Source: CALCHA01 sp035548175
GTDB taxonomy: Bacteria; Planctomycetota; Phycisphaerae; WQYP01
Assembly (NCBI GenBank): GCA_035548175.1
Contig: DASZTO010000082.1
Coordinates: 1-64,000 of the forward strand
Reading direction: 5' to 3'
Length of the DNA: 64,000 bases
Shown: in pieces, positions 9,983-18,468 of the stretch
How the letters are laid out: each line of letters opens with the position of its first letter
Numbering within the stretch: position 1 is the stretch's first letter
The notes under the pieces: generated by a model
Told to the model about the DNA's origin: nothing
The model's input: only the letters and a program-made list of their open reading frames with translations
The model's database searches: none
Made by a program: the position numbers and the translations under genes

Positions 9983-10990
9983 TTACGGCTGTCCGGTGTA
10001 TTTGTTCACGAGCTGGCGAATGGCGGGCTGATCGGGCTTGAGCTTGAGGGATTTGTCCCAATAGCCGAGGGCTTCGCGGGCCGCATCGAGATCGGGGGGA
10101 TTGGCGGCGAGGGATTCGGTCATGGCGACGACGCCCAGGCCATTGAGGGCGGCGACGTTATTGGGGTCCTGGCGGAGGGCGGCGGCGAAGGCGGTGCGAG
10201 CGGAGGCGTAATCTTTCAGCTTGTAGTAGGCCAGGCCGAGGCGCTCGGAAACGATCGGCGAGGGCGCCAGATCGCGCGCCGCCTCGAGGGTGCTGCGTGC
10301 CTGTTCGTAGAGGCCGGCCTGCATGAAAAGCTGCGCGAGGTTGGTGTAGACCTCGGGCTGCCGGCTATTGAGCTCGATGGACTTTTTGAAGGCGTTCATG
10401 GCCAGATCGGAATAGCCGGCGCTGGTGTAGATCACGCCGAGATTGGCATAGCTTTCCGCGTCGCCGCCGCCGCCTTCCGTGGCGCGCTGGGCGTAGGGAA
10501 TCCCGCGCAACGGCTGGCCCATCTGCGTGTAAACGATCGCGAGATTCATGTTGGCGTCCCGGTCCAGCGGTTTGATCTCGACGGCCTTCTGGTAGGCCTG
10601 CACCGCTTCCGCAAAACGCTTGAGGTATTGATACATCAACGCCAACTCATAATGCGCGTTGAAATTGTGCGGCTCGAGCGTGGCCTCGCGCTGGAAATCG
10701 CCTGCCGCCTGCTCGTAATCGCCCTTGCGCTTGTAAACATCGCCGCGAGCTTCGAGCGCGAGGCTCATGTCCGGATTTTTCTCGATGGCCTTGGTCAGCG
10801 TGGCGACCGCCTGATCGAGCTCGCCGCGCTCCGCCTGGAGCTGGCCCTTGAGGTACAAATCCACCGCCGCGGAACGCCCCGTCCCACCGGTGGCGGCTTG
10901 CGGCCAGGACAACAGGTCGCAGCCGCCCGCTGTGAGCAGCAGGCATGCCGCGATCACCGCCCCGCCGCCCGTGGTCACTGTGCGCCTCAT
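9983..10990 (-). CDS. TPR-repeat lipoprotein
   Basis: 335 residues. A lipoprotein signal (LLLTAGGC, acylated Cys near residue 24) precedes about eight tetratricopeptide units: recognisable repeats begin at GQLQAERGELDQAVATL, ARGDVYKRKGDYEQAA and YELALMYQYLKRFAEAV, and continue to near residue 300. Such proteins act as periplasmic or outer-membrane scaffolds. GAAGGGAG lies about 10 nt before the ATG. It belongs to the minus-strand run that also holds the zinc-ribbon membrane protein; partners are unknown. Confidence 0.88.
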   Translation of the reverse strand: MRRTVTTGGGAVIAACLLLTAGGCDLLSWPQAATGGTGRSAAVDLYLKGQLQAERGELDQAVATLTKAIEKNPDMSLALEARGDVYKRKGDYEQAAGDFQREATLEPHNFNAHYELALMYQYLKRFAEAVQAYQKAVEIKPLDRDANMNLAIVYTQMGQPLRGIPYAQRATEGGGGDAESYANLGVIYTSAGYSDLAMNAFKKSIELNSRQPEVYTNLAQLFMQAGLYEQARSTLEAARDLAPSPIVSERLGLAYYKLKDYASARTAFAAALRQDPNNVAALNGLGVVAMTESLAANPPDLDAAREALGYWDKSLKLKPDQPAIRQLVNKYTGQP

Positions 10991-11119
10991 CGTGTGCGGC
11001 TCCCTTCAGATGTCCATGCCGATTATCCGCGCCCCAACCCCGGTTGGGCAAGACCCTTTGCCCCCCTGCCGTGCCGCGTGCCGCCGGTAATGGCAGCGCG
11101 GTCGTCCGGCCGCCCCGGG

Positions 11120-11163
11120 GCAAAAAGAACATCCGCGGCCCTGATGTTCCAGAGCCGCGGATG
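11120..11163 (-). terminator. Rho-independent terminator after small lipoprotein gene
   Basis: A perfect 10-bp stem (11130-11139 with 11154-11163, 14-nt loop) is followed in the minus direction by TTCTTTTTG, 27 bp beyond the stop of the small lipoprotein gene. Confidence 0.8.
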
Positions 11164-11190
11164 CCAGATCTTCCGCACGTTGCGTCGCCG

Positions 11191-11400
11191 TTACTCGTTG
11201 GGGACGGGCGCCTTGGCCATCCAGGAGGGATGGTCGAGAAGCAGCTCGCGATCGATATCGGTGGGGATTTCCTTGAGGTTGGTGTCCGTCACGTGAGCGT
11301 ATTGATTGATATGCTCCGAGGACGTCATGGTGAGGGTTTCGCAACCGGCCAGCGGCAAGAGCAGCGCCGCCAGTGCCATCATTCCCAGGGCGAACTTCAT
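11191..11400 (-). CDS. Small lipoprotein
   Basis: 69 residues. ATG 11400 has GGAGG 4 nt upstream. The N-terminus MKFALGMMALAALLLPLAGC is a clean lipoprotein signal with lipobox PLAGC (acylated Cys at residue 20). The mature 50 residues are polar, with a SSEHINQYAHVTDTN stretch and the segment IPTDIDRELLLDHPSWM. The gene has its own sigma70-like promoter (11453-11481) and terminator, so it is a single-gene unit between valS and the TPR lipoprotein. Function unknown. Confidence 0.75.
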   Translation of the reverse strand: MKFALGMMALAALLLPLAGCETLTMTSSEHINQYAHVTDTNLKEIPTDIDRELLLDHPSWMAKAPVPNE

Positions 11401-11452
11401 AAGACCTCCGCGAAAGGTACCACGCCATTCCCCTGCCCCGCCTGCCAACGCT

Positions 11453-11481
11453 ATTGTTTCCGCTGGGCTGAAAGTTGTCAA
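11453..11481 (-). promoter_or_regulatory. Sigma70-like promoter for small lipoprotein gene
   Basis: On the minus strand TTGACA (11481-11476) and AACAAT (11458-11453) are separated by exactly 17 nt, about 50 nt before the ATG at 11400. Confidence 0.6.
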
Positions 11482-11512
11482 TCCCCAGCTGAACGGACGC
11501 TGGGGGAGGGGC

Positions 11513-14500
11513 TTAGGACTGCAGCTCGGCCAGGTTTTTTTCGATGGCGGCGAATTCTTCTTCCTGCTTGGCGAGCTGGTCGCGCAGGCCGCGAACGACC
11601 GCGACGGGGGCTTTGGCGACAAAAGCCTCATTTCCCAACTTATTGCGGCTGCCGGTGATGTGCTTCAGGAGCTGGTCGCGGAGCTTGGTGAGCTTGGCGG
11701 TTTCGGCGGCCTTATCGATGACGCCTCCGATGAAGATCTGGACATCCGGCAGGACGCGGGCGGCGGCGTCGGGGGGCTTGGGAGCGTCGACCGCATTTTG
11801 CGCGATCGGCGAGCCGGTGAGGGATTCGATCACGAGGCGGGATTGCTCGATGGCCTGTTGCGTGGCGGCGTTGCGCGGGGCGAGCACCACCGGTTTGCCC
11901 CTGGCGGCCGAATAGGTGTTCTGGATGTCGCGGATCTGGCTGGTGATCGATTGGATGATGGCGATCTGGGTTTCGGCGGCGGGATCGGCGGCGGCGGGAT
12001 CGGCGGCGGGCCACGGGGCGGTGACCAGCAGCGAGGTGCGGTTGGGCAGCTTGCTCCAGAGTTCCTCCGTGATGAAGGGCATCACGGGATGGAGGAGCTT
12101 GAGCGACGTTTCGAGGCAGTGCAGGAGAATCGATTGGACGGTGGAATCCCCGGCGCGGATGCGGGCCTTGGCGATTTCGAGGTACCAGTCGCAGAGGTCG
12201 GTCCAGAAGAAGGCGTAGAGGGCGGTGGCGACTTCGGAGAAATGGAAGGCGTTGATGGAGGATGCGACGGTGTGGATAGTGGCGGCGAGGCGGGAGAGGA
12301 TCCAGCGGTCTTCCAGGGCGAGGGTCTTTTCAAGTTCGGGCCTTGCGTTGCCACGCAAGGCTATCTGGTCGTCGATGTTCGAGAGGATGAAGCGGCTGGC
12401 GTTCCAGATCTTGTTGGCGAAGTTGCGGCCAATGTCGAATTTCGGCGAGGTGTTGGCGCCGGTTTTGGCGTCTTTGACCACGGGCATGCGGATGTCCTGG
12501 GTTTCGGTGGCCATCTGGGCGAGGGTGAAGCGGAGGGCGTCGGCGCCGTGGGAGTTGATGATATCGACGGGATCGACGCCGTTGCCTTTGGATTTGGACA
12601 TGGTGCGGCCTTCGCCGTCCTGGATGACGGCGTGGACGTAGACGTCTCGGAAGGGCACATCGCCTTTGCAGTAGAGGCCGAACATGACCATGCGGGCGAC
12701 CCAGAGGGTGAGGATATCGCGCGCGGTGGAGAGGACGGAGGTGGGGTAGAAGGTTTCGAGGAGGCCGGGCTCGGGAGGGATGCCGCCGGAGTGAGAGGAC
12801 TCCGAGACGCGACCGTGAGGGAGCGTTTTGGCGGCATCGGCGCGTGGGTTCGACTTCGCGGCAACGCTCCCTGACGGTCGCGTCTCGGAAGTTGCGTGTG
12901 ATTCGGGCCAGCCCATGGTGGAGATTGGCCAGAGTGCGGAGGAGAACCAGGTGTCGAGGACGTCGGGGTCCTGCTGGCCGCCATTTTGTTCTAACAGTTT
13001 TTCAATCTCAGGATATCCGGGTCGTACAGCAAAGCCGATTAGAATTTCTCCGCCTTTTTCGCCCGGTCGGATGACTTGTACAGCGACTTGTTTATTCTGT
13101 TCCGCCGTCAAGTATGGCAGTTCGAGCTTTACTTGTTGTGAGTCGCTCGGAGAAGTTGCGACTGGACCCCGCCAAACGAACATCCACACGGGGATGCGGT
13201 GACCCCACCAGAGCTGGCGGGAGATGCACCAGTCGCGTTTTTGCCCGAGCCAGTCGAGGTAGCCTTTGGCGTAGCGGTCGGGCGTGATTTTGACGCGGCC
13301 GTCGGTGACGGCGTCCATGGCGGCCTGGGCGAGGCCGGATTTTTTCGCGCCGTCCGCGAGCGTAATTCCATCGCTGTAATCGCCCATGCGGACGAACCAT
13401 TGGTCGCTCAGATAAGGTTCGATGGGCGTTTTGCTGCGGTCGCTGTGGCCGACTTCGTGCTCGTGCGGTTTCACGTCGGCGATGAGGCCGAGAGCTTCGA
13501 GGTCGGCGAGGACAGCTTTGCGCGCGGCGCTGGCGAATTTCAGGCCGGCGTAGGAGTATTGCTTGCCCAAAAAGACTCCTGACCCCTTTTCGTTGACTTT
13601 GCCGTCGGGGGTGAGCAGGTTGATCTGTTCGAGACTGTGGCGGACGCCGGTGGCGTAGTCGTTGGGATCGTGGGCGGGCGTGACCTTCACGACGCCGGTG
13701 CCGAAGGAGGGATCGACGAGAAGGCCGTCGGTGATAATGGGAATTCTGCGGCCGACCAGCGGCACGATCACGTGCTTGCCGTGGAGATGCTTGTAGCGTT
13801 CATCATCGGGATGCACGGCCACGGCGGTGTCGCCGAGCATGGTCTCGGGGCGGGTGGTGGCGACGATCAGGTATTCGTCCGGCGAACCATCGACGGGATA
13901 CTTGATCGAGGTCATCTGGCCTTGGACGGTCTCGTGATAAATCTCATCGTCGGCGACGGCGGTTTGCAGGTGCGTGTCCCAGTTGACGAGGCGTTTGCCG
14001 CGGAAAATGAGGCCGTCTTTGAACATTTTGAAGAAGGCTTCGCGCACGGCGCGGGCGCAGATGTCATCCAGCGTGAAGCGCGTACGGTCCCAGTCGCAGG
14101 AGGCGCCGATGGATTGGAGCTGCGAGAGGATGCGCGTGCCGAACTGTTCCTTCCATTCCCAGATGCGGCGCACGAGCTCTTCGCGCCCGAGATCGTGGCG
14201 CGATTTTTTTTCCTTTTCGAAGATGGTCTTCTCGACGACGGCCTGCGTGGCGATGCCGGCGTGATCGATGCCGGGCATCCACAGCGTGTTGTCGCCCTTC
14301 ATCCGGTGATACCGCGTGAGGATGTCCTGAATCGTCCCGTTGATCGCATGGCCCAGGTGCAGCGCCCCGGTGACATTCGGCGGCGGGATGACAATCGAAA
14401 ACGCCTGGCGTGCATCACCCTCACCCCGAGCGACCGCATGAAAGACCCGCGCCTCCAGCCACCGCTGATAGACGGGCTTTTCCACACTCTTAGGATCGTA

Positions 14501-14524
14501 CTGCGGGGGGAGATCAATCTTCAC
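11513..14524 (-). CDS. valS: Valyl-tRNA synthetase
   Basis: 1003 residues, longer than typical ValS. It charges tRNA-Val with valine, with editing. Class I motifs: PPNVTGALHLGHA (HIGH-type) near residue 48 and TMSKSKGNGVDP (KMSKS) in the latter half; the editing domain contains TTRPETMLGDTAVAVHP. A C-terminal coiled coil ends in KQEEEFAAIEKNLAELQ. The start is taken as GTG 14524 (VKIDLPPQYDP), preceded by GAGGA, rather than upstream ATGs that overlap the PIN gene. Residues about 540-580 contain an in-frame foreign segment (SETRPSGSVA ... KTLPHGRVSES) encoded by a 27-bp inverted repeat. Confidence 0.97.
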   Translation of the reverse strand: MKIDLPPQYDPKSVEKPVYQRWLEARVFHAVARGEGDARQAFSIVIPPPNVTGALHLGHAINGTIQDILTRYHRMKGDNTLWMPGIDHAGIATQAVVEKTIFEKEKKSRHDLGREELVRRIWEWKEQFGTRILSQLQSIGASCDWDRTRFTLDDICARAVREAFFKMFKDGLIFRGKRLVNWDTHLQTAVADDEIYHETVQGQMTSIKYPVDGSPDEYLIVATTRPETMLGDTAVAVHPDDERYKHLHGKHVIVPLVGRRIPIITDGLLVDPSFGTGVVKVTPAHDPNDYATGVRHSLEQINLLTPDGKVNEKGSGVFLGKQYSYAGLKFASAARKAVLADLEALGLIADVKPHEHEVGHSDRSKTPIEPYLSDQWFVRMGDYSDGITLADGAKKSGLAQAAMDAVTDGRVKITPDRYAKGYLDWLGQKRDWCISRQLWWGHRIPVWMFVWRGPVATSPSDSQQVKLELPYLTAEQNKQVAVQVIRPGEKGGEILIGFAVRPGYPEIEKLLEQNGGQQDPDVLDTWFSSALWPISTMGWPESHATSETRPSGSVAAKSNPRADAAKTLPHGRVSESSHSGGIPPEPGLLETFYPTSVLSTARDILTLWVARMVMFGLYCKGDVPFRDVYVHAVIQDGEGRTMSKSKGNGVDPVDIINSHGADALRFTLAQMATETQDIRMPVVKDAKTGANTSPKFDIGRNFANKIWNASRFILSNIDDQIALRGNARPELEKTLALEDRWILSRLAATIHTVASSINAFHFSEVATALYAFFWTDLCDWYLEIAKARIRAGDSTVQSILLHCLETSLKLLHPVMPFITEELWSKLPNRTSLLVTAPWPAADPAAADPAAETQIAIIQSITSQIRDIQNTYSAARGKPVVLAPRNAATQQAIEQSRLVIESLTGSPIAQNAVDAPKPPDAAARVLPDVQIFIGGVIDKAAETAKLTKLRDQLLKHITGSRNKLGNEAFVAKAPVAVVRGLRDQLAKQEEEFAAIEKNLAELQS
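12801..12889. repeat. REP-like palindrome inserted in frame in valS
   Basis: Two 27-nt arms, 12801-12827 and 12863-12889, are reverse complements with one central mismatch and enclose a 35-nt loop. The arms share the core GACGCGACCGT-AGGGAGCG. The element preserves the valS reading frame and adds about 30-40 residues in the catalytic half between WPESHA and PPEPGLLETFYP. A half-copy of the arm recurs at 63390-63409. Confidence 0.9.
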
Positions 14525-14543
14525 GGGGTCCTCTGCCTTATTG

Positions 14544-15035
14544 TTATCGCGGCTTGCACGGAGTAATCCCCGGCACCGCATCAAATTCGTCGTCGTTGGT
14601 AATGAGATACTGAATCTGTTCCCGCTGCATCAATGCCACATGCGACGCATCATCCGTGAGCAGTCGATGCCGTGATGCCACCTGTGTCGTCCGTTCAAAG
14701 TCGCTCGCGTCCATCGAAAGGACGGTGAACGGCCATCGCCTGAGCGCTTTCGCAGCGGTGTGATATCCCGAAAGGGTTGGAATAATCTCCGGCCGCCGCT
14801 GAACGTACGCCAGTGGCTTCAGCGTTTGATAGCGCGTGTGCACTTCCGCCAACATCACACGATGCAATGTCTCAGACAACGCGGTGGGGCTTACGAATCC
14901 TGTCACGTCGCCGTTTTCAATCCGCCTGATAAAAGCTTCACTTGGCGCAGAGAACGTTGGATTCTGCGTAAAGTTGTAGACCAGGATGTTCGCGTCGACA
15001 AAGCACCGCGCGCCCGAAGGCGGTTCAGGCGTCAT
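14544..15035 (-). CDS. PIN-domain (VapC-like) toxin
   Basis: 163 residues. The acidic PIN residues are visible: FVDANILVY (first Asp), SETLHR (Glu), LLTDDASHVALM (Asp pair) and LITNDDEFD (last Asp), as in VapC RNases. ATG 15035 carries a strong GGGAGGGAG just upstream and overlaps the stop of the antitoxin gene by 11 bp, so translation is probably coupled. Predicted target is RNA (family knowledge). It ends 19 bp before the valS start. Confidence 0.88.
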   Translation of the reverse strand: MTPEPPSGARCFVDANILVYNFTQNPTFSAPSEAFIRRIENGDVTGFVSPTALSETLHRVMLAEVHTRYQTLKPLAYVQRRPEIIPTLSGYHTAAKALRRWPFTVLSMDASDFERTTQVASRHRLLTDDASHVALMQREQIQYLITNDDEFDAVPGITPCKPR

Positions 15036-15315
15036 CTTCTCCCTCCCCGAATCGGTCATACTCCGGCGATCGCGCGATCTTGTCTCCGATCTCCGGACCG
15101 ACCGGCAGCCTGTGGCGGGCCCACCAATCGATCAGCGCAGCGCCGTCCTCGGGCATCGGATCGTTCGGATCGTCGAACCGTGGCATCGCGACGGCTGGTC
15201 TTTGGGCTTCCGGACTGTCCACCGTCACCGTCAATTCCATGTCCGCGGGAAGCTCCAGTTTTTCATGGGGCACCAGCACTCCATTGGCAAAATGTGCTCG
15301 AAAACGCCGCGTCAT
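15025..15315 (-). CDS. Antitoxin of the AF2212-like type, partner of PIN toxin
   Basis: 96 residues from ATG 15315 (GGAGG 5 nt upstream). The N-terminal FRAHFANGVLVPHEKLELPADMELTVTV follows the short beta-sheet pattern (xxAxxxNGVLxPLExLxLPEG) of AF2212-like DUF104 antitoxins that pair with PIN toxins. The C-terminal half is acidic and probably wraps the toxin. Encoded directly upstream of the PIN gene. Confidence 0.75.
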   Translation of the reverse strand: MTRRFRAHFANGVLVPHEKLELPADMELTVTVDSPEAQRPAVAMPRFDDPNDPMPEDGAALIDWWARHRLPVGPEIGDKIARSPEYDRFGEGEDDA

Positions 15316-15339
15316 GACATCCTCCAATGCCGTGCCATT

Positions 15340-17028
15340 TTACCGCCCACCTATTTCCCCCTCGTGCAGCAGATGATACTCCACGCCGTCGACGAGCGCC
15401 TGCCAGCTTGCGTCGATGATGTTTTCGCTGACGCCCACTGTCCCCAGCAGGCCGTGCGATTCCGGGCCGTTGCCCCCCCCCACCGCGACCGCTCCGTGGG
15501 GGCTGCGGAACTCGATCATGACGCGCACCCGGGCGGCGGTCGCCGCGGTGGAGTTCACCACGCGCACCTTGTAATCCACCAGCCGGAGCGTTTCGAGCGA
15601 AGGGTAGTGTTTGAGCAGCGCCGCGCGCAGGGCGTTGTCCAGCGCGTTCACCGGGCCATCGCCCTCCGCCGAGGCGTTCACTTCTTTGCCGTCCACCTTC
15701 AACGTCAGCGTCGCCTTGGTCACGGCCTTGCCGCCGCCCGTGCGATGCACCGCCACGCGGTAATGATCCAGCTCAAAAAACGCCCGATGCCTGCCGATCA
15801 CCTTGCGCACAATCAACTCGAACGACGCCTCCGCAGCCTCAAACTGATAACCCTCAGCCTCCAGGCGCGTCACCTCATCGAGCACTTTTTTCTGCGCCGC
15901 CCGGTCCGATTCAATGCCGAATTTCTTGCCGGCCTTGGCGGCAATGTTCGACACGCCCGAGAGCTCGCTCACCAGAATGCGCCGCGTGTTGCCCACGCTC
16001 TCCGGCGGCACGTGCTCGTAGCTGCGCGCCAACTTGTTCACCGCATGCACGTGCATGCCGCCCTTGTGAGCGAACGCGCTGGGGCCAACGTACGGCTGCC
16101 CGTTGACGAGATTCAGGTTTGCGATCTCATACACATAGCGCGAAGCGTCGGTGAGCTGCTCCAGGGCCGCAACGCCGGGGCGCAGGCATTCGTAACCGAG
16201 TTTCAATTTCAAATTGGCGATCACGGTGGTGATGTCCACGTTGCCGCAGCGCTCGCCGATGCCATTCATCGTGCCCTGCACGTGCGTCGCGCCGGCCTGC
16301 ACGGCCGCCAGCGCGTTGGCCACCGCCACCCCGCAATCGTTGTGCGGATGGATGCCCACCGCGCAGCGCTCGCCCACGCGTTCCCTGGCCGCGCGCACGA
16401 ACTCCGCCACGCGCTCCGGCATCGAACCGCCGTTGGTGTCGCACAGGCACACGATCACCGCCCCCGCCGCCGCCGCCGCTTCGATCGTCTGAAGGCCATA
16501 TTCCCGGTTCGCCGCCGTGCCATCGAAAAAATGCTCGGCATCGTAGATCACCTTTCGCCCCTGCTCGGTCAGCCACGCGACCGAATCCGCGATCATCGCC
16601 AGGTTCTCCTCCAGCGAGACGCCCAGCACCTCCGTCGCATGCAGGTCCCAGGTCTTGCCCACGACGGTGACGTAGCGTGTGCCGGCATCCTTGAGGGCGT
16701 TCATTCCCACATCGTCTTTGGGATGCACACCCTTGCGCCGCGTCATGCCGAAAGCCACAAGCTGGGCGTGCTCCAGGCGCAGCGACCGCGCCTCCTGAAA
16801 AAACGTCGCGTCCTTGGGATTGGAAAGCGGATAGCCGCCCTCGACGTAATCCACGCCCAGTTCATCCAGCCGCCGCGCGATCAAGAGCTTGTCCTGCACC
16901 GACAGCGAAACCCCCTCCCCCTGCGTGCCATCGCGCAGCGTGGTGTCATAGATGTCGATACGCGGCTTCTCCGCGTCCTCCCGCCCGCCGCTCGCCTTGC
17001 CAGAATCCGAATCCCGACGAGTTGCCAT
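15340..17028 (-). CDS. cimA: (R)-citramalate synthase
   Basis: 562 residues. It condenses pyruvate with acetyl-CoA to citramalate, the first step of the threonine-independent isoleucine route. The HMGL-like TIM barrel begins with YDTTLRDGTQGEGVSLS and includes VEGGYPLSNPKD, GIHPHNDCGVAVAN and the GERCGN loop; FAHKGGMHVHAV and a C-terminal LeuA-type allosteric domain (residues about 425-550) complete the CimA architecture and distinguish it from LeuA by length and the initial motif. GAAGGAAAG precedes the ATG. Expression is probably controlled by the leader described at 17040-17301. A C9 run (15473-15481) falls near the 3' end. Confidence 0.95.
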   Translation of the reverse strand: MATRRDSDSGKASGGREDAEKPRIDIYDTTLRDGTQGEGVSLSVQDKLLIARRLDELGVDYVEGGYPLSNPKDATFFQEARSLRLEHAQLVAFGMTRRKGVHPKDDVGMNALKDAGTRYVTVVGKTWDLHATEVLGVSLEENLAMIADSVAWLTEQGRKVIYDAEHFFDGTAANREYGLQTIEAAAAAGAVIVCLCDTNGGSMPERVAEFVRAARERVGERCAVGIHPHNDCGVAVANALAAVQAGATHVQGTMNGIGERCGNVDITTVIANLKLKLGYECLRPGVAALEQLTDASRYVYEIANLNLVNGQPYVGPSAFAHKGGMHVHAVNKLARSYEHVPPESVGNTRRILVSELSGVSNIAAKAGKKFGIESDRAAQKKVLDEVTRLEAEGYQFEAAEASFELIVRKVIGRHRAFFELDHYRVAVHRTGGGKAVTKATLTLKVDGKEVNASAEGDGPVNALDNALRAALLKHYPSLETLRLVDYKVRVVNSTAATAARVRVMIEFRSPHGAVAVGGGNGPESHGLLGTVGVSENIIDASWQALVDGVEYHLLHEGEIGGR

Positions 17029-17039
17029 GACTTTCCTTC

Positions 17040-17070
17040 AATAAAAACGCCCTGCGGAGGGCAGGGCGTT
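17040..17070 (-). terminator. Attenuator terminator hairpin in the cimA leader
   Basis: A perfect 10-bp stem (17061-17070 with 17046-17055), 5-nt loop, followed by TTTATT in the minus direction. It ends only about 12-17 nt before the cimA ATG, leaving no room for a promoter between, so it must act inside the cimA transcript. Bases 17059-17067 of the 5' arm and loop can instead pair with 17093-17101 (GGGUAGGGC, nine pairs, one G-U), forming an antiterminator. Confidence 0.8.
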
Positions 17071-17095
17071 CACATCTCAAAAGCTGTCAACGGCC

Positions 17096-17245
17096 CTACC
17101 CGTTTGCCTGCAACACCACCGGCCGGACAATCGCAGCGCGGACAGAACACCTGACGAGCACCCTCGTCAGGCCTTCGCACATCCCGCACGCCGCGCGACC
17201 CGCAGGCTCGCCGCACGCCTGGATTGTGGAATCATCTGTCCGCAC
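17096..17245 (-). CDS. Probable leader peptide controlling cimA (branched-chain amino acid rich)
   Basis: A 49-codon frame from GTG 17245, preceded by GGCGAGG at 5-nt spacing and about 20 nt after the predicted transcription start; ATG 17182 is an alternative giving 28 residues. The last 28 residues hold ten Val/Leu/Ile (for example TRVLVRCSVRAAIV and RPVVLQ near the end). Its TAG stop lies inside the antiterminator strand 17093-17101, and a perfect 9-bp hairpin (17150-17158 with 17163-17171) within the frame could pause polymerase. This is the layout of a ribosome-mediated attenuator: stalling on Val/Leu/Ile codons would free the antiterminator. Confidence 0.7.
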   Translation of the reverse strand: MRTDDSTIQACGEPAGRAACGMCEGLTRVLVRCSVRAAIVRPVVLQANG

Positions 17246-17272
17246 GTAAACCTCGCCTTCACAAGACGCGTC

Positions 17273-17301
17273 ATTATCCTGATTCGCCGCACCTCGGTCA
17301 A
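17273..17301 (-). promoter_or_regulatory. Sigma70-like promoter of cimA leader
   Basis: TTGACC (17301-17296) and GATAAT (17278-17273) are spaced by exactly 17 nt on the minus strand, five of six consensus bases each. The start would be near 17266, about 240 nt before cimA, between the stop of the gluconolactonase-like gene and the leader peptide. Confidence 0.75.
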
Positions 17302-17331
17302 ACCCGCCCAGCCCTTGCGCCTGCCGCTCCA

Positions 17332-18324
17332 TCAGGCCGGCCCCACCCCGTGCGTGCGCATCTGGATTGCGTAAATCGACTTGCTCACGGCCATGAAAAG
17401 CGTGTGTCCGTCCTTCCCGCCGAAGCACGTGTTGCCCACCCAGCTATCCGTATCGATATGATCCAGCCGCTTGCCTTCCTTGCTGAAAATCGTCACGCCG
17501 CGGTTGCTGACGTACACGTTGCCGTCCGAATCGATCGTCATGCCGTCCGATCCCGCATCACAGAACGGTTTCTTGTCCGCCAGCGTGCCATCCGGTTGAA
17601 TCCTGTAGGACCATGTCTTGTTCGCGCCAATGTCTGAGACATAAAGCGTCTTGCCGTCCGGCGTGCCGATGATGCCGTTGGGTTTGCGAAAATCCGTAAT
17701 CACGGGCGTCAGCTTCTTCGTCGCCACGTCCAGGTAAAACACGTACTCCCCCGGCAACTGCGATGTCGGCTCGCGCAGCCCCTTCCACCAGTCCCGCTTG
17801 TACAGCGGATCAGTCAGGTACATGTTGCCATCCGGCCGGATCCACACATCGTTGGGGCCGTTGAGCAGTTTCCCCTGGTAATCCTTCACCAGCACCATCA
17901 CTTTTTTGTCCGGTGCGATCGACCATAGTTCATTTTTCTCGTCGGCGCAGGCGATCAGGTTGCCCTGCCCATCGAAGGACATGCCATTGGCATAGTTGCT
18001 CGGATGCATGAACGTGGACAGCTTGCCCCCGCTGTAATCCCCCCCGCTTTCTTTGCCATCGAAGGTCCACTTCAAAATGCTGTTGTTCGGCTGATCAATA
18101 AAGTACACGTCGCCGTTTTTGTCCGACGTCGAGCCTTCCGTGAAGGCGAAACCCTCCGCCAGTTTGACCGCTTTCGCGCCCGGCGCCACCGGGCTCTCCG
18201 CCGGACGCGCATCTGCCGTGTTGCCCACCGTCGCACTCCTCGAAGCCGCTCCTCCCGCCGCCCCCGCCGCCACGACCGCCGCCGCCAAGACGCTCCCGAG
18301 CGCCGCGCCCTGCCAAATCCGCAT
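17332..18324 (-). CDS. SMP-30/gluconolactonase-like secreted protein
   Basis: 330 residues. A long signal peptide (MRIWQGAALGSVLAAAVVAAG) is followed by a six-bladed beta-propeller of the SMP-30/gluconolactonase type: FTEGSTSDKNGDVYFIDQ, NGMSFDGQGNLIACAD, LNGPNDVWIRPDGNMYLTDP, PNGIIGTPDGKTLYVSD and DGMTIDSDGNVYVSN are the repeating metal- and substrate-binding strands. It probably opens a sugar lactone outside the cytoplasm. GGAAGGAGG precedes the ATG. It is divergent from the alpha/beta hydrolase gene. Confidence 0.9.
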   Translation of the reverse strand: MRIWQGAALGSVLAAAVVAAGAAGGAASRSATVGNTADARPAESPVAPGAKAVKLAEGFAFTEGSTSDKNGDVYFIDQPNNSILKWTFDGKESGGDYSGGKLSTFMHPSNYANGMSFDGQGNLIACADEKNELWSIAPDKKVMVLVKDYQGKLLNGPNDVWIRPDGNMYLTDPLYKRDWWKGLREPTSQLPGEYVFYLDVATKKLTPVITDFRKPNGIIGTPDGKTLYVSDIGANKTWSYRIQPDGTLADKKPFCDAGSDGMTIDSDGNVYVSNRGVTIFSKEGKRLDHIDTDSWVGNTCFGGKDGHTLFMAVSKSIYAIQMRTHGVGPA

Positions 18325-18468
18325 AAAACGCCTCCTTCCAACCTCTGTGCATGTCCCCTGATCCTAACCGCCCCGCCGACCGCCACGCCAGTCACCCCGG
18401 TAACGCCCCTCCCCTGACTGCCCCCCCCCCGCTCGCCCAGCCCAGCGGCAGGGTGCGGCATTTGCATG

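Noticed and set aside
11483..11505. CCCCAGC/GCTGGGG inverted repeat as the valS terminator
   Set aside because: A 7-bp stem without a following T-run, next to the promoter of the small lipoprotein gene; not convincing.
14986..17154. A 722-codon + strand frame over the cimA region
   Set aside because: Arg/His-rich reverse shadow of cimA and the toxin-antitoxin genes.
17150..17171. Hairpin as an independent terminator of the gluconolactonase-like gene
   Set aside because: It lies downstream of a good promoter inside the leader frame and lacks a T-run; a pause hairpin fits better, though partial termination of the upstream gene is possible.
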